Shown here in pieces: positions 18,143 through 26,171 of a stretch of DNA of 64,000 nucleotides (its first letter is position 1; every line of letters starts with the position of its first letter). Source of the DNA: Cyclobacteriaceae bacterium. GTDB lineage: Bacteria > Bacteroidota > Bacteroidia > Cytophagales > Cyclobacteriaceae. The translations under genes were made by a program, and so were the position numbers. Below the pieces are notes generated by a model. That model saw nothing but the letters and a program-made list of their open reading frames with translations. It did no database searches and was not told the origin of the DNA. Location: the NCBI GenBank assembly GCA_028281285.1, contig JANQKF010000022.1, positions 124,001 through 188,000 on the forward strand, in the 5' to 3' direction.

Positions 18143-19718
18143 TGGATGAAATGAGGTGGAAGCGCAAATCAAATGGGTCGAAAGACTCCAAACATGAATC
18201 AATGAATTTGGGATCAGTCAGGTAAAAGTTCAAAAAGTTATCCTTTCTTTCCTGGGGTGACCCATTGGGGAAAAGTGCTGCCTTAATATCACTGATTCTA
18301 TGCACTAGTGTTTCCTGGTTTCTCTTTTCTGCTTTCAAGAGCTTTTTCTCAATTTTTTCAAAACTCTTTTCCGCTCGTCTTCTCTCGGCAAGAACCAATT
18401 TTTCCAAGGTGGAATCTATGGAGATCGCTTGGTCTTTTATACCATTAAATATGGTATTCACCTTATCAAACTGAGTTCTTAATTCCAGTTCATGGGTTGA
18501 TTTCTGCTTTATCTTTTTCTTAATCAGCTCAGATTCGTCTTCAAATAATTCAGTAAAAGAGAGCTGTTCTTTGTCCAGTTTTCGTTGAATGTTCGGAGTA
18601 ACGACTCCGGCAAAATTTCTGGGAAGCAGAATCGGGAAATCAGTATTGAAATGATCAAAGACCTCCTTTAACTGGAACCAATAAACTAGTTCGGAAGGTC
18701 CGCCTACGTAAGCCAGATTGGGAAGAATCGTTTCCTGGTATAATGGCCTAAGTACCACATTGGGGCTAAATCGTTCCGGATGGGTTTGAATTTCATTTTC
18801 CAATTCTTCCTTCGTGAACCGAATGGCGGTATCCAAAACCTCAAAACCTCCGTCAGCATGTACTATTCTGGATCGAATGTCTTCCTTCAGATAGAAAAAA
18901 TTGATCTCTCTAGGGAAAACAAGTGGTTTGTAACCAATGGCTTCAAGTTGGTCGCTGGTGGTGTTCACCAATGAATGAGGGGTGTTCTCAAAAACGTCTT
19001 CTGTGATCACATTTCCGAAGACTCTTTTCAACTCAGGGTCATCCGCATCCATCACTATCAAGCCTTTTTCTCCAAACAAATGGTTGACATAGTAACGTAC
19101 AGCTTGAGCCAGGTTCTCATGTTTTAGATAGGCTTCTTTGAAGAAGTCGGGCATCTCAATTTGGTCGAAGATGCTTTTAATACTCTCAGTTTTGAATCTT
19201 CCCACAGCACCGGTCTGATCTGTGCTCCACGAGAATTTCTGACGACCAAACCTAAAATGGTTGATTTCATCGAAATCATGATCTTCAGATGCCATCCAAT
19301 ATACTGGCACGAAGTTCTTCTCAGGATTGGTGGTCTGAAGCCTCTCACAGGCATTGATTACCGTAATAATTTTATAGATGAAGTAGAGTGGACCTGTAAA
19401 TATGTTCAGTTGATGTCCGGTGGTAACTGAGAAAGTATTGGCATCTCTCAGCTTTTCAATGTTCTCCAAGGTCTGGTTGGAAGCTTCGAATCCTTCATAT
19501 TGCCTTTTCAATGCGGAGGCGGTGATTTGCCTGGTTTCCGATGAGAATTGCCTCTTCTTAGCCTGTTCGAGTAATGCTTCTTGAGAAGGAAAGGCACCGT
19601 AAAACGGTTCTAATTCTTCCTTTCCATCAATGTAGTCCAGGAATGCTCTTGAAAAACTATTGGTGTCTTTGAATTCAACTTTAGCTAAAAGTGCTTTCAC
19701 TTCTTCCTGAACGTCCAT
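18135..19718 (-). CDS. bshC: Bacillithiol biosynthesis cysteine-adding enzyme BshC
   Basis: Final enzyme of bacillithiol synthesis, proposed to add cysteine to glucosaminyl malate. 527 residues, normal for the family. Recognisable blocks: TTGHQLNIFTGPLYFIYKI, the PVYWMASEDHDFDEIN signature of the Rossmann core, PNLAYVGGPSELVYWFQL, and a C-terminal coiled coil (about 405-470) as in structural descriptions of the family. Bacillithiol is known in both Firmicutes and Bacteroidota; ytxJ in the same window fits its use here. bshA and bshB are not in view. Confidence 0.95.
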   Translation of the reverse strand: MDVQEEVKALLAKVEFKDTNSFSRAFLDYIDGKEELEPFYGAFPSQEALLEQAKKRQFSSETRQITASALKRQYEGFEASNQTLENIEKLRDANTFSVTTGHQLNIFTGPLYFIYKIITVINACERLQTTNPEKNFVPVYWMASEDHDFDEINHFRFGRQKFSWSTDQTGAVGRFKTESIKSIFDQIEMPDFFKEAYLKHENLAQAVRYYVNHLFGEKGLIVMDADDPELKRVFGNVITEDVFENTPHSLVNTTSDQLEAIGYKPLVFPREINFFYLKEDIRSRIVHADGGFEVLDTAIRFTKEELENEIQTHPERFSPNVVLRPLYQETILPNLAYVGGPSELVYWFQLKEVFDHFNTDFPILLPRNFAGVVTPNIQRKLDKEQLSFTELFEDESELIKKKIKQKSTHELELRTQFDKVNTIFNGIKDQAISIDSTLEKLVLAERRRAEKSFEKIEKKLLKAEKRNQETLVHRISDIKAALFPNGSPQERKDNFLNFYLTDPKFIDSCLESFDPFDLRFHLISSNE

Positions 19719-19813
19719 TTGGTCCTTTATGGATTTTACTTAAATAAAAGAAAAGTATGCCTTACCATAAAATGACTTTATACCAACAAATGTTTTGGCA
19801 GCAGGCTTCGCTT

Positions 19814-21124
19814 TTAAATAGGTTCGCCATAAAGATCGAATTCGGTAGCATCCTTAATTTTGATTTGGGCGAAATCTCCAATTCTCAAGTAGTGTTGGCT
19901 TGCATCAATTATTACCTCGTTGTCTACCTCAGGCGAATCGAATTCGGTACGCCCATAGAACTGGCCTCCTTCTTTTCGGTCAATTAATGTCTTAAATGCC
20001 CTACCAACCTTAGACTGATTGAGCTCATTGGAGATTTCTGCCTGTATCTGCATTACGTGGTTGGCTCGCTCTTGTTTCACTTCATCCGGAACATCATCGT
20101 TCATACCATAAGCATGGGTGTTTTCTTCATGCGAATAATTGAAAATCCCAAGGCGGTCAAATCGCATGCGCTCTACGAAGCTCACCATTTCCTCAAAATC
20201 AGCCTCTGTTTCTCCCGGGTGGCCGGCAATCAATGTGGTTCGTATGGCAATATCAGGAACCTTATCTCTCATCATCTGGATTAACTCCTCTGTTTTTTCT
20301 CGAGTGGTACCTCTGCGCATCAGCTTCAGCATTTTGGTGGAACCATGCTGAAGAGGGATGTCAAGGTAATTGCAGATGTTGTCCCGATCATTCATGACAT
20401 CCAACACGTCCAACGGAAACCCTGTGGGGAATGCATAGTGGAGTCTGATCCAGGCGATTCCTTCAACATCGGAAAGTCGTTGCAGAAGTTCGGCAAGGTT
20501 TCTTTTCTTATAGATATCAAGGCCGTAATATGTGGAATCCTGAGCGATCAATAAGAGTTCTTTGGTTCCGTTTCTCGCCAGATTTTTGGCCTCAGTGACA
20601 AGTCCCTCCATTGGACGGCTTATATGCTTGCCCCGCATCAAAGGAATTGCACAGAAGGAGCAAGGGCGATCACACCCCTCCGAAATTTTCATGTAGGAAT
20701 AATGATTCGAAGTAGTGGTGATTCGTTCACCAACCAACTCGTGTTTATAGTCAGCCTTGAATTTTTTCAGAAGAGCAGGAAGCTCCATGGTGCCAAAGAA
20801 AGAGTCAACCTGAGGGATTTCTTGTTCAAGATCGTCCTTGTAGCGTTGGGACAGGCATCCGGTGACATAAAGCTTATCAATAATGCCTTCCTCTTTGGCA
20901 TCAGCATATCTTAGTATAGTGTCAATCGACTCCTGCTTTGCGTTGTCAATGAAGCCACAGGTGTTTACGATTATGATGTTGGAATCATCCTTTTGCGATT
21001 CATGACTGGTATTAATGCCGTTACCCTTGAGTTGGGTAAGCATTACTTCTGAATCCACTAAATTTTTGGAGCAGCCTAAGGTGACGATATTCACCTTGTC
21101 TTTTTTCAATCCCTTCGTCTTCAA
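19814..21124 (-). CDS. rimO: Ribosomal protein S12 methylthiotransferase RimO
   Basis: Radical-SAM methylthiotransferase that modifies the conserved aspartate of ribosomal protein S12. 436 residues, with the N-terminal UPF0004 domain (VTLGCSKNLVDSEVM and a CGFID segment supplying cluster cysteines), the radical-SAM CDRPCSFC motif (C-x3-C-x2-C), and a C-terminal TRAM domain. The TLGCSKN opening and SEGCDRPCSFCAIP favour RimO over MiaB. A -7 promoter box lies just upstream at 21146. Confidence 0.95.
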   Translation of the reverse strand: MKTKGLKKDKVNIVTLGCSKNLVDSEVMLTQLKGNGINTSHESQKDDSNIIIVNTCGFIDNAKQESIDTILRYADAKEEGIIDKLYVTGCLSQRYKDDLEQEIPQVDSFFGTMELPALLKKFKADYKHELVGERITTTSNHYSYMKISEGCDRPCSFCAIPLMRGKHISRPMEGLVTEAKNLARNGTKELLLIAQDSTYYGLDIYKKRNLAELLQRLSDVEGIAWIRLHYAFPTGFPLDVLDVMNDRDNICNYLDIPLQHGSTKMLKLMRRGTTREKTEELIQMMRDKVPDIAIRTTLIAGHPGETEADFEEMVSFVERMRFDRLGIFNYSHEENTHAYGMNDDVPDEVKQERANHVMQIQAEISNELNQSKVGRAFKTLIDRKEGGQFYGRTEFDSPEVDNEVIIDASQHYLRIGDFAQIKIKDATEFDLYGEPI

Positions 21125-21145
21125 TTCATCAAGTTTTGAGCAGAC

Positions 21146-21153
21146 AAAGGTAG
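21146..21153 (-). promoter_or_regulatory. -7 box of rimO
   Basis: Minus strand TACCTTTG fits TAnnTTTG, 22 bases before the rimO ATG. No clear TTTG is found at the -33 distance. Confidence 0.4.
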
Positions 21154-21170
21154 GAAATTAAAACCCTTTT

Positions 21171-21196
21171 CAGGTCAATCATAAATACTGACCTGA
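21171..21196 (-). terminator. Inverted repeat after the NTF2-like gene, possible terminator
   Basis: A perfect 8-bp inverted repeat (TCAGGTCA / TGACCTGA) with a 10-base loop sits just after the stop at 21201 and before the rimO promoter. On the minus strand it is followed by AAAAGGGTTTTAATTT, so the T run is displaced. It could also be a rimO operator. Confidence 0.4.
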
Positions 21197-21200
21197 TCAA

Positions 21201-21632
21201 TCATTTCATAAATTCCCAGAATATATTGATGATTTTCCATTTTCCTTGCTCACGAACCAGATGACAAAACTCCACCCACCTGGTTCTGGGGTATCCTGTT
21301 ACCAGACTTGCCGTGGCCACATCCCTGAATATTTTGATGTTGAACACCTTGTTCTTTTGGGCCGTAAGAGGGAGTGCCTGTTTATTTTTTAACAGTTCTT
21401 TCAATTTTGAGGGTGTCAGGTTTTCATTAATTGAACGATCCGGATTGACACCTCTTTTGGAGAGTTGAGGGTGAAGCACTTCATTCATTTCTTCGAATTT
21501 GTTTTCGAAAAAGTTCTCAATATAAGTGAGAACTGCTTGTTCAACCTGAACGCTATCTGGTTGTTGGGTGAAAGCTGGCGTCTGAAAAAGGTTCAGTGTG
21601 GTCAAGGTCAGAACGAGTGTACGGAACATCAT
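21201..21632 (-). CDS. Secreted NTF2-like (lumazine-binding family) protein
   Basis: A 143-residue protein with a signal peptide (cleavage near residue 22, after TPAFTQ) and an NTF2-like fold resembling the putative lumazine-binding family found widely in Bacteroidota. The opening VEQAVLTYIENFFENKFEEMNEVLHPQL helix and the closing WVEFCHLVREQGKWKIINIFWE strands are typical. The family has no defined enzymatic role. It is read toward rimO but is separated from it by an inverted repeat and a -7 box, so it is probably monocistronic. Confidence 0.75.
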   Translation of the reverse strand: MMFRTLVLTLTTLNLFQTPAFTQQPDSVQVEQAVLTYIENFFENKFEEMNEVLHPQLSKRGVNPDRSINENLTPSKLKELLKNKQALPLTAQKNKVFNIKIFRDVATASLVTGYPRTRWVEFCHLVREQGKWKIINIFWEFMK

Positions 21633-21726
21633 AATTAATTTTTTCGTTAAAAAACTAAATACTTAGTTATAATGCAAATATGATTATCCGATTGGTTCAG
21701 TTTAGACAGTGAAAACTATATGGAAA

Positions 21727-21747
21727 TAAAAAAGCCCCTTTCGGGGC
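21727..21747 (-). terminator. Rho-independent terminator of the 86-residue gene
   Basis: Minus strand: GCCCC-GAAA-GGGGC hairpin followed by TTTTTTATTT, 5 bp after the stop codon at 21753. Confidence 0.9.
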
Positions 21748-21752
21748 CTCAA

Positions 21753-22013
21753 TTAGAAACGTTTCTTTCTAAATGTGATCGGGACAACTTCATCGGTTGG
21801 CATTCCGATTTGGTAAAGTTCCCAATCGGAATCGTATTTAGATAAAATCTGACGAATGCAGTCTACCCGGTCTTCGCTCGGGTTTTCACAATCAGCCCAG
21901 TGAAATACTTCCACTCGATAATTGTATGACTTTTTCTCGCCATTGATTTTGACTTCTACTTCGATGTCCTGATCACCGGTAATTTGAGGAATTTGTATAG
22001 CGATTGCTCCCAT
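21753..22013 (-). CDS. Small conserved-looking cytoplasmic protein, unknown function
   Basis: An 86-residue soluble protein with no signal peptide or membrane helix and no recognised domain. It contains a beta-rich N-terminal half (IEVEVKINGEKKSYNYRVEVF), a W-x-D-C-x-N segment with two cysteines 12 residues apart (WADCENPSEDRVDCI), and a basic end (FRKKRF). Good codon structure, an ATG start and a dedicated strong terminator argue that it is a real, monocistronic gene. Confidence 0.65.
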   Translation of the reverse strand: MGAIAIQIPQITGDQDIEVEVKINGEKKSYNYRVEVFHWADCENPSEDRVDCIRQILSKYDSDWELYQIGMPTDEVVPITFRKKRF

Positions 22014-22190
22014 AGGCTGTGTGCGTTTATGTACAAATGTTTTCTATCCGATCTATTACTTGCAATACTGGTGCCAAGGTTGTAATTCACTGTAATTCAT
22101 GTTGTTACCGAAATAATGTTTAAACATATGATCGAAATAGGTCAACAGAATGTTCAGATACGTTCAAATTGTGCGAATCTTGCGAATTCC

Positions 22191-23876
22191 TCAATAACCT
22201 GCTGCTTGCCCATCCTTTCTGGACTCTGAAGCTCCATAATACACCTTGTTGACATCGTCCCACATAATGGCTTGGTAACCACCATAGCTGCCTACATTCC
22301 AGGAGATTTTATGACCCATTTTGATGAGCTCACGAATGACTTCATAATCGAAACCGGTTTCTAATTGTAGCACTCCACCATTGGTCATTACACCTCCTGT
22401 AGGTTGGGACGAACCATTGTGGAGAATTCGGGGTGCATCACCTGCCTCCTGAAGATTCATCCCAAAGTCGATGAGGTTGATCACGATTTGAGCATGTCCC
22501 TGAGGTTGAGTAGCACCACCCATTAATCCGAAGCTTACCCAGGGCTTGCCATCTTTCGTGATAAAGGCTGGTATAATCGTATGGAAAGGTCTTTTGTGCG
22601 GTTCGAATACATTGGCATGACCTTCTTCCAGGGAGAATAGTTCTCCACGATCCTGGAGAATGAATCCAAGTCCTGGAGGAGTCATACCACTGCCCATTCC
22701 TCGGTAGTTACTCTGTATGAGTGAAACCATGTTTCCATCCTTGTCAGCGACCGTCATATAGATGGTGTCTCCATCCTTCAACTGGCCGGCAGGGTAGGAG
22801 CGACCTGCTCTTGATGGGTTGATCAATAACCTTCGTTCAGCCGCATATTCTTCAGAGATTAATTCCTGAACCGGAGTTTTGTAAAAGTCCATATCGGCAT
22901 AGAATTTGGCTCGGTCTTCGAATGCCAATTTCTTGGCTTCAGTGAATGTATGGACGTATTCTGTGCTTCCGAAGCCCATTGATTTGAGATCAAATCCTTC
23001 GAGAATGGTTAGCATTTGGAGTGCAGCAATTCCTTGGCCGTTGGGAGGAAGCTCCCATACATCATACCCACGGTAATTAACCGATACCGGCTCGATCCAG
23101 TCGGAGGTATGCTCCGCCAAATCTCTTTCAGAAAGGAAGCCACCTAGTTGTTGCATGTAATCAGCAATGGTCTTTGCAATTTCTCCCTTGTAGAAAGCAT
23201 CTCTTCCACCTTTTGCAATTTTGTCAAGCGTGCTGCCAAGACCGGGATTCCTAAAGATTTCACCTTTTCCAGGTGTTCTGCCATTGGGCATGTAGGTCTC
23301 CTTGAAGCCTGGAAATTTCTGCAATGTCAAAGCCCCCCGCTCCATGTACCAAGCGATCAATTCACTGACTGGGAAGCCATTATTGGCGTAATCTATGGCG
23401 GGTTGCAGGATCTCCTGCATGTCCATCGTTCCAAATTTTCCATGCATCTCAAACCATCCATCAACAGCTCCAGGAACAGATACCGGTAGTGGTCCATGAG
23501 AAGGAATTTTCTTATAACCGTTCTTTTTGAAGTATTCGAGTGAGAGACCATATGGCGATCTTCCACTGGCATTTAAGCCATAGAGTTGTTCTGTTTTTGA
23601 ATCCCAAATGATGGCGAAGAGGTCACCGCCAATTCCATTACCAGTAGGTTCAACCAGGCCGAGTACAGCGTTAGCTGCTATGGCTGCATCGATAGCATTT
23701 CCTCCTTTTTTCAGGATGTCCAGAGCAACTTGGGTAGCCAAAGGTTGACTTGTTGCGGCCATTCCATGTTGGGCAATTACCTCAGAACGGGTGGCAAACT
23801 TCTTTCCGGTAATTCTGTCTTGGGCCTGAAGAGTAAAAGCAGCCAGACATAGAGCCGCTATGAATAGTTTTCTCAT
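22191..23876 (-). CDS. ggt: Gamma-glutamyltransferase
   Basis: N-terminal-nucleophile hydrolase that cleaves gamma-glutamyl bonds of glutathione-like peptides, matured by self-cleavage into two subunits. 561 residues with a signal peptide (about 1-18), so periplasmic. The small subunit would begin at Thr371 (GDTIYMTVADKDGN, aligned to the classic TTHYSVVD motif). Glycine-rich substrate motifs (GIGGDLF near residue 81; GLMGGATQPQGH in the C-terminal part) are present. The 16-bp gap to the LiaF-like gene upstream suggests one transcript. Its physiological substrate is unclear in a bacillithiol-using cell. Confidence 0.92.
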   Translation of the reverse strand: MRKLFIAALCLAAFTLQAQDRITGKKFATRSEVIAQHGMAATSQPLATQVALDILKKGGNAIDAAIAANAVLGLVEPTGNGIGGDLFAIIWDSKTEQLYGLNASGRSPYGLSLEYFKKNGYKKIPSHGPLPVSVPGAVDGWFEMHGKFGTMDMQEILQPAIDYANNGFPVSELIAWYMERGALTLQKFPGFKETYMPNGRTPGKGEIFRNPGLGSTLDKIAKGGRDAFYKGEIAKTIADYMQQLGGFLSERDLAEHTSDWIEPVSVNYRGYDVWELPPNGQGIAALQMLTILEGFDLKSMGFGSTEYVHTFTEAKKLAFEDRAKFYADMDFYKTPVQELISEEYAAERRLLINPSRAGRSYPAGQLKDGDTIYMTVADKDGNMVSLIQSNYRGMGSGMTPPGLGFILQDRGELFSLEEGHANVFEPHKRPFHTIIPAFITKDGKPWVSFGLMGGATQPQGHAQIVINLIDFGMNLQEAGDAPRILHNGSSQPTGGVMTNGGVLQLETGFDYEVIRELIKMGHKISWNVGSYGGYQAIMWDDVNKVYYGASESRKDGQAAGY

Positions 23877-23892
23877 GATGTTCTAGTTTAGA

Positions 23893-24582
23893 TTAGTTGG
23901 TGATTTCGCTACCACCAAAAATCGCTACTCCTTTGATGTATAATTCCTTTTTCGGATCGCTGTTTGAATCTATGAATTTGCGTTTGTCACTCATACCACC
24001 AAATATACCAGTGGTTTGGAGGTGTATGGTCCAATCTTGAGGTACCCGGATTTTCGAACCACCAAATAGGTAGAAGACATCAATAACATGTTTGCCATCC
24101 GCCAATTTGCTTTGGGTAAGATCAATATTTGATCCTCCGCAAATGGCGGTTAAGGTGCCTCCCTGAAAGTTCTCGCTGGTGATCACCTTGTCACCGCCTC
24201 CAAAAATGGCAGTGTCTTCTATTACATCGTTGATCGATTCCTGGTCTCGATAATTGAGTTCATGATCAGTTTTGCGGGTTCGGGTAATGATATAGGCACC
24301 CAACACGATCAAGGCTACAGGCCATAAATCCCAGAAGTCCACATCGACATCGAGCCATTCTTCAAGGCTAAAAACAACCCCCAATCCAATGAGAATATAT
24401 CCCGGCTTGTTGTTATCTCCGGTAATCACCAGGATGAGTCCGAGGGCGATCAGGATATTCTCCCATTGAAGCAGGTAATAGGAGACCTGCCATGGAATGA
24501 CTCTTAGGTTATCCAACAAAAGGACTGCTCCGATCCCCACGAAAACCAACCCCGCGAGAGCACTTCTGTTCATGTTGTTCAT
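23893..24582 (-). CDS. LiaF-like membrane protein
   Basis: A 229-residue inner-membrane protein. The N-terminal third contains about four hydrophobic helices (ALAGLVFVGIGAVLLLDNL and following segments), as in LiaI/LiaF-like and DUF5668 proteins. The C-terminal half is a beta-rich domain with repeated FGG turns (AIFGGGDK, ICGGSNI, LFGGSKI, IFGGMSD, IFGGSE), the pattern of the LiaF cell-envelope stress sensor domain. It is followed by ggt after 16 bp. No liaRS-type two-component genes are nearby, so a stress-sensing role is inferred from the family only. Confidence 0.82.
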   Translation of the reverse strand: MNNMNRSALAGLVFVGIGAVLLLDNLRVIPWQVSYYLLQWENILIALGLILVITGDNNKPGYILIGLGVVFSLEEWLDVDVDFWDLWPVALIVLGAYIITRTRKTDHELNYRDQESINDVIEDTAIFGGGDKVITSENFQGGTLTAICGGSNIDLTQSKLADGKHVIDVFYLFGGSKIRVPQDWTIHLQTTGIFGGMSDKRKFIDSNSDPKKELYIKGVAIFGGSEITN

Positions 24583-24663
24583 ATTTCGAGTGTTTATGAA
24601 TGCTAAAAGTAGAAAAGTACAGCTCTAAATACAATCAGGGGGTATGTAATCCATGCGAATAGG

Positions 24664-24694
24664 TTTGATATCAATCAAATCTTCTCTACTTTTG
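24664..24694 (+). promoter_or_regulatory. tRNA-Leu promoter, perfect spacing
   Basis: TTTG (24664-24667), 19 bases, TACTTTTG (24687-24694), matching the Bacteroidota consensus. Transcription would start about 20 bases before the tRNA. Confidence 0.8.
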
Positions 24695-24722
24695 ACGTCC
24701 CAATTTTGGCACTTGAAAGTAT

Positions 24723-24808
24723 GCGCACGTGGCGGAATTGGTAGACGCGCCAGGTTGAGGGCCTGGTGACCGTAATAGGTCGTGGAGGTTCGACTCCTCT
24801 CGTGCGCA
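24723..24808 (+). tRNA. tRNA-Leu (anticodon GAG)
   Basis: Class II tRNA with a 7-bp acceptor stem (GCGCACG / CGTGCGC), D arm, anticodon stem CCAGG/CCTGG with loop TTGAGGG (anticodon GAG at 24757-24759), long variable arm, T arm (GGAGGTTCGACTCCT) and discriminator A. CCA is not encoded. Its 3' end is the attachment site of the adjoining island, so the gene remains intact but its terminator is now 3.4 kb away. Confidence 0.95.
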
Positions 24809-24809
24809 C
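24795..24809 (+). repeat. Left attachment repeat (tRNA 3' end)
   Basis: TCCTCTCGTGCGCAC, identical to 28244-28258. It covers part of the T stem, the 3' acceptor strand, the discriminator base and one base beyond. Confidence 0.88.
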
Positions 24810-24811
24810 CT

Positions 24812-24858
24812 AGCTCGTAACTATTTGATAATCAAAACGTTACGAGCTTTATTTTTTG
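24812..24858 (+). terminator. Island-borne terminator directly after the tRNA
   Basis: Perfect 10-bp inverted repeat AGCTCGTAAC (24812-24821) / GTTACGAGCT (24839-24848) with a 17-base loop, followed by TTTATTTTTTG. It would replace the terminator that the insertion separated from tRNA-Leu. Confidence 0.6.
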
Positions 24859-24910
24859 TGACCATCACAGTTTGTTACAAATTTGAATTCGCTAACTATT
24901 TGACAATCAA
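24818..24910 (+). repeat. Direct repeat pair in the island left end
   Basis: TAACTATTTGATAATCAA (24818-24835) and the same with one change at 24893-24910 (17 of 18 identical), 75 bp apart. The first copy contains the palindrome TTTGATAATCAAA. They may be recombinase binding sites or the trace of a second integration event. Confidence 0.6.
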
Positions 24911-24941
24911 CAATTTGTGCTTGAATCGTTTAGACGCTACC

Positions 24942-24950
24942 CGTGCGCAC
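24942..24950 (+). repeat. Third copy of the attachment core
   Basis: CGTGCGCAC, the acceptor-strand core of the attachment site, recurs 141 bp inside the left end. The stretch 24810-24941 may be the relic of an earlier, nested insertion. Confidence 0.55.
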
Positions 24951-25106
24951 TATGGAATACACAACTTGGAGATCATGTTTTAAGGCAAGGCATCTTGGAA
25001 TATTCCCGAGTATGCAAAGGCTAAAGTGAATGTCCTAAGCCTGATGTTTTTGGCAGAGATCAGGTCCATGTTATTGGATCGATTGACTCTCGCTATTTAG
25101 AGTATG

Positions 25107-26159
25107 CTACTTCTTTAGGATTTCAGATAGACTTTTTATTTTATCCTGATCTGGAATGATAGTAAGATAGCTATCAGAAAGCTTGGCATAATCTCCATAG
25201 CCGACACTCGTAGTTTTCTCATTGAGTTCTTTTCTTTCTAAACTAGAATGTTGTAATAATTCGATTATTACTCTCGAGCATAGTTGGGATAAGTAATTTA
25301 CATAAACTGCCAACAGATCTTCCTTGTAATCTTCTCCATGAACGATTTTAGATCTCAAAGTATATAGCTTTTTGACATTCAGGAAAATCGTATTCGAGGA
25401 CTCTAAATCTTTTCCACAGATAATTGCACAGTTTCTGGCAATCCTGTAAGTAAGTTCAGTCGTTCCTGTGCAAGTTGTTTCTAAACATATACAGAGTTGA
25501 ATAAATCTAAAGTGAAAAAATTGAGTATTTCTCAAAGCAATATGGTAGGACTGAATTAGAATAAGTTGAAGCTTGTTCAAAGATTGGTCCTTAAACTTGA
25601 TCAAAAAATCAACGATTTTTCTGGAATCTTTGGCGTCAAACCTAAGATGGTTTGTGGTAGAACTCAGCAAATGGAAATTGTGGGTGACATGGGTCGTAGA
25701 GATCCACCAAATAGATTTTTTCTCAATGACTTGAATATCCCATGATTCGATCATTTGAAATGATGATGGGAAAAGTATCAAAAGCCCTTGCTCGATTTTG
25801 AAAAAGATGTTAGAGTCGACCGGCTTATTTATATTAATAGGGATAAGAGCCCATAAGTCATGTTTTTCTATTTCTTTCTCTAGGCGATTTATCGCATTTC
25901 TATTTCTATTAGTGCTGCTATCATTATCAGTTACTTCTGTGGTTTCTATGAAGCTCTTAAATTCTTCAGATTTTGTGTTTAAAAACCTAGCATTAAACTT
26001 GGTTAAATCTAATAAGCCTAAATCCGAGTCGACCCCAGAATAGAAGGCCAATGCTGATACTGGAGGGTTTTCCTCCTCGATTTCACTTGGTTTTTTCATC
26101 TTTTTATTTAGTCCAAGAATGTGGGTGAAACATAATAAAATGCCTTTGATTGATTTCAT
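25107..26159 (-). CDS. Apea-like HEPN domain protein, probable RNase effector
   Basis: A 350-residue soluble protein. The C-terminal third matches the Apea-like HEPN family: YRIARNCAIICGKD (about 238-251), then KKLYTLRSKIVHGE with the R-X4-H catalytic-type motif R269/H274. HEPN domains with this motif are commonly metal-independent RNases in toxin and antiphage systems. The N-terminal 230 residues match nothing I recognise. An internal Met at residue 21 (MKKPSEIEEE) is an alternative start. It is the second gene of a two-gene operon, 12 bp after the membrane-protein gene, inside the tRNA-Leu island. RNase activity is inferred, not shown. Confidence 0.75.
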   Translation of the reverse strand: MKSIKGILLCFTHILGLNKKMKKPSEIEEENPPVSALAFYSGVDSDLGLLDLTKFNARFLNTKSEEFKSFIETTEVTDNDSSTNRNRNAINRLEKEIEKHDLWALIPININKPVDSNIFFKIEQGLLILFPSSFQMIESWDIQVIEKKSIWWISTTHVTHNFHLLSSTTNHLRFDAKDSRKIVDFLIKFKDQSLNKLQLILIQSYHIALRNTQFFHFRFIQLCICLETTCTGTTELTYRIARNCAIICGKDLESSNTIFLNVKKLYTLRSKIVHGEDYKEDLLAVYVNYLSQLCSRVIIELLQHSSLERKELNEKTTSVGYGDYAKLSDSYLTIIPDQDKIKSLSEILKK

Positions 26160-26171
26160 GATAATCGGATA

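Noticed and set aside
18143-18202. Upstream extension of the 5-formyl-THF cyclo-ligase into bshC
   Set aside because: The added residues are unlike the family and lie within bshC; MNKKVLRDLF at 18142 is the usual opening.
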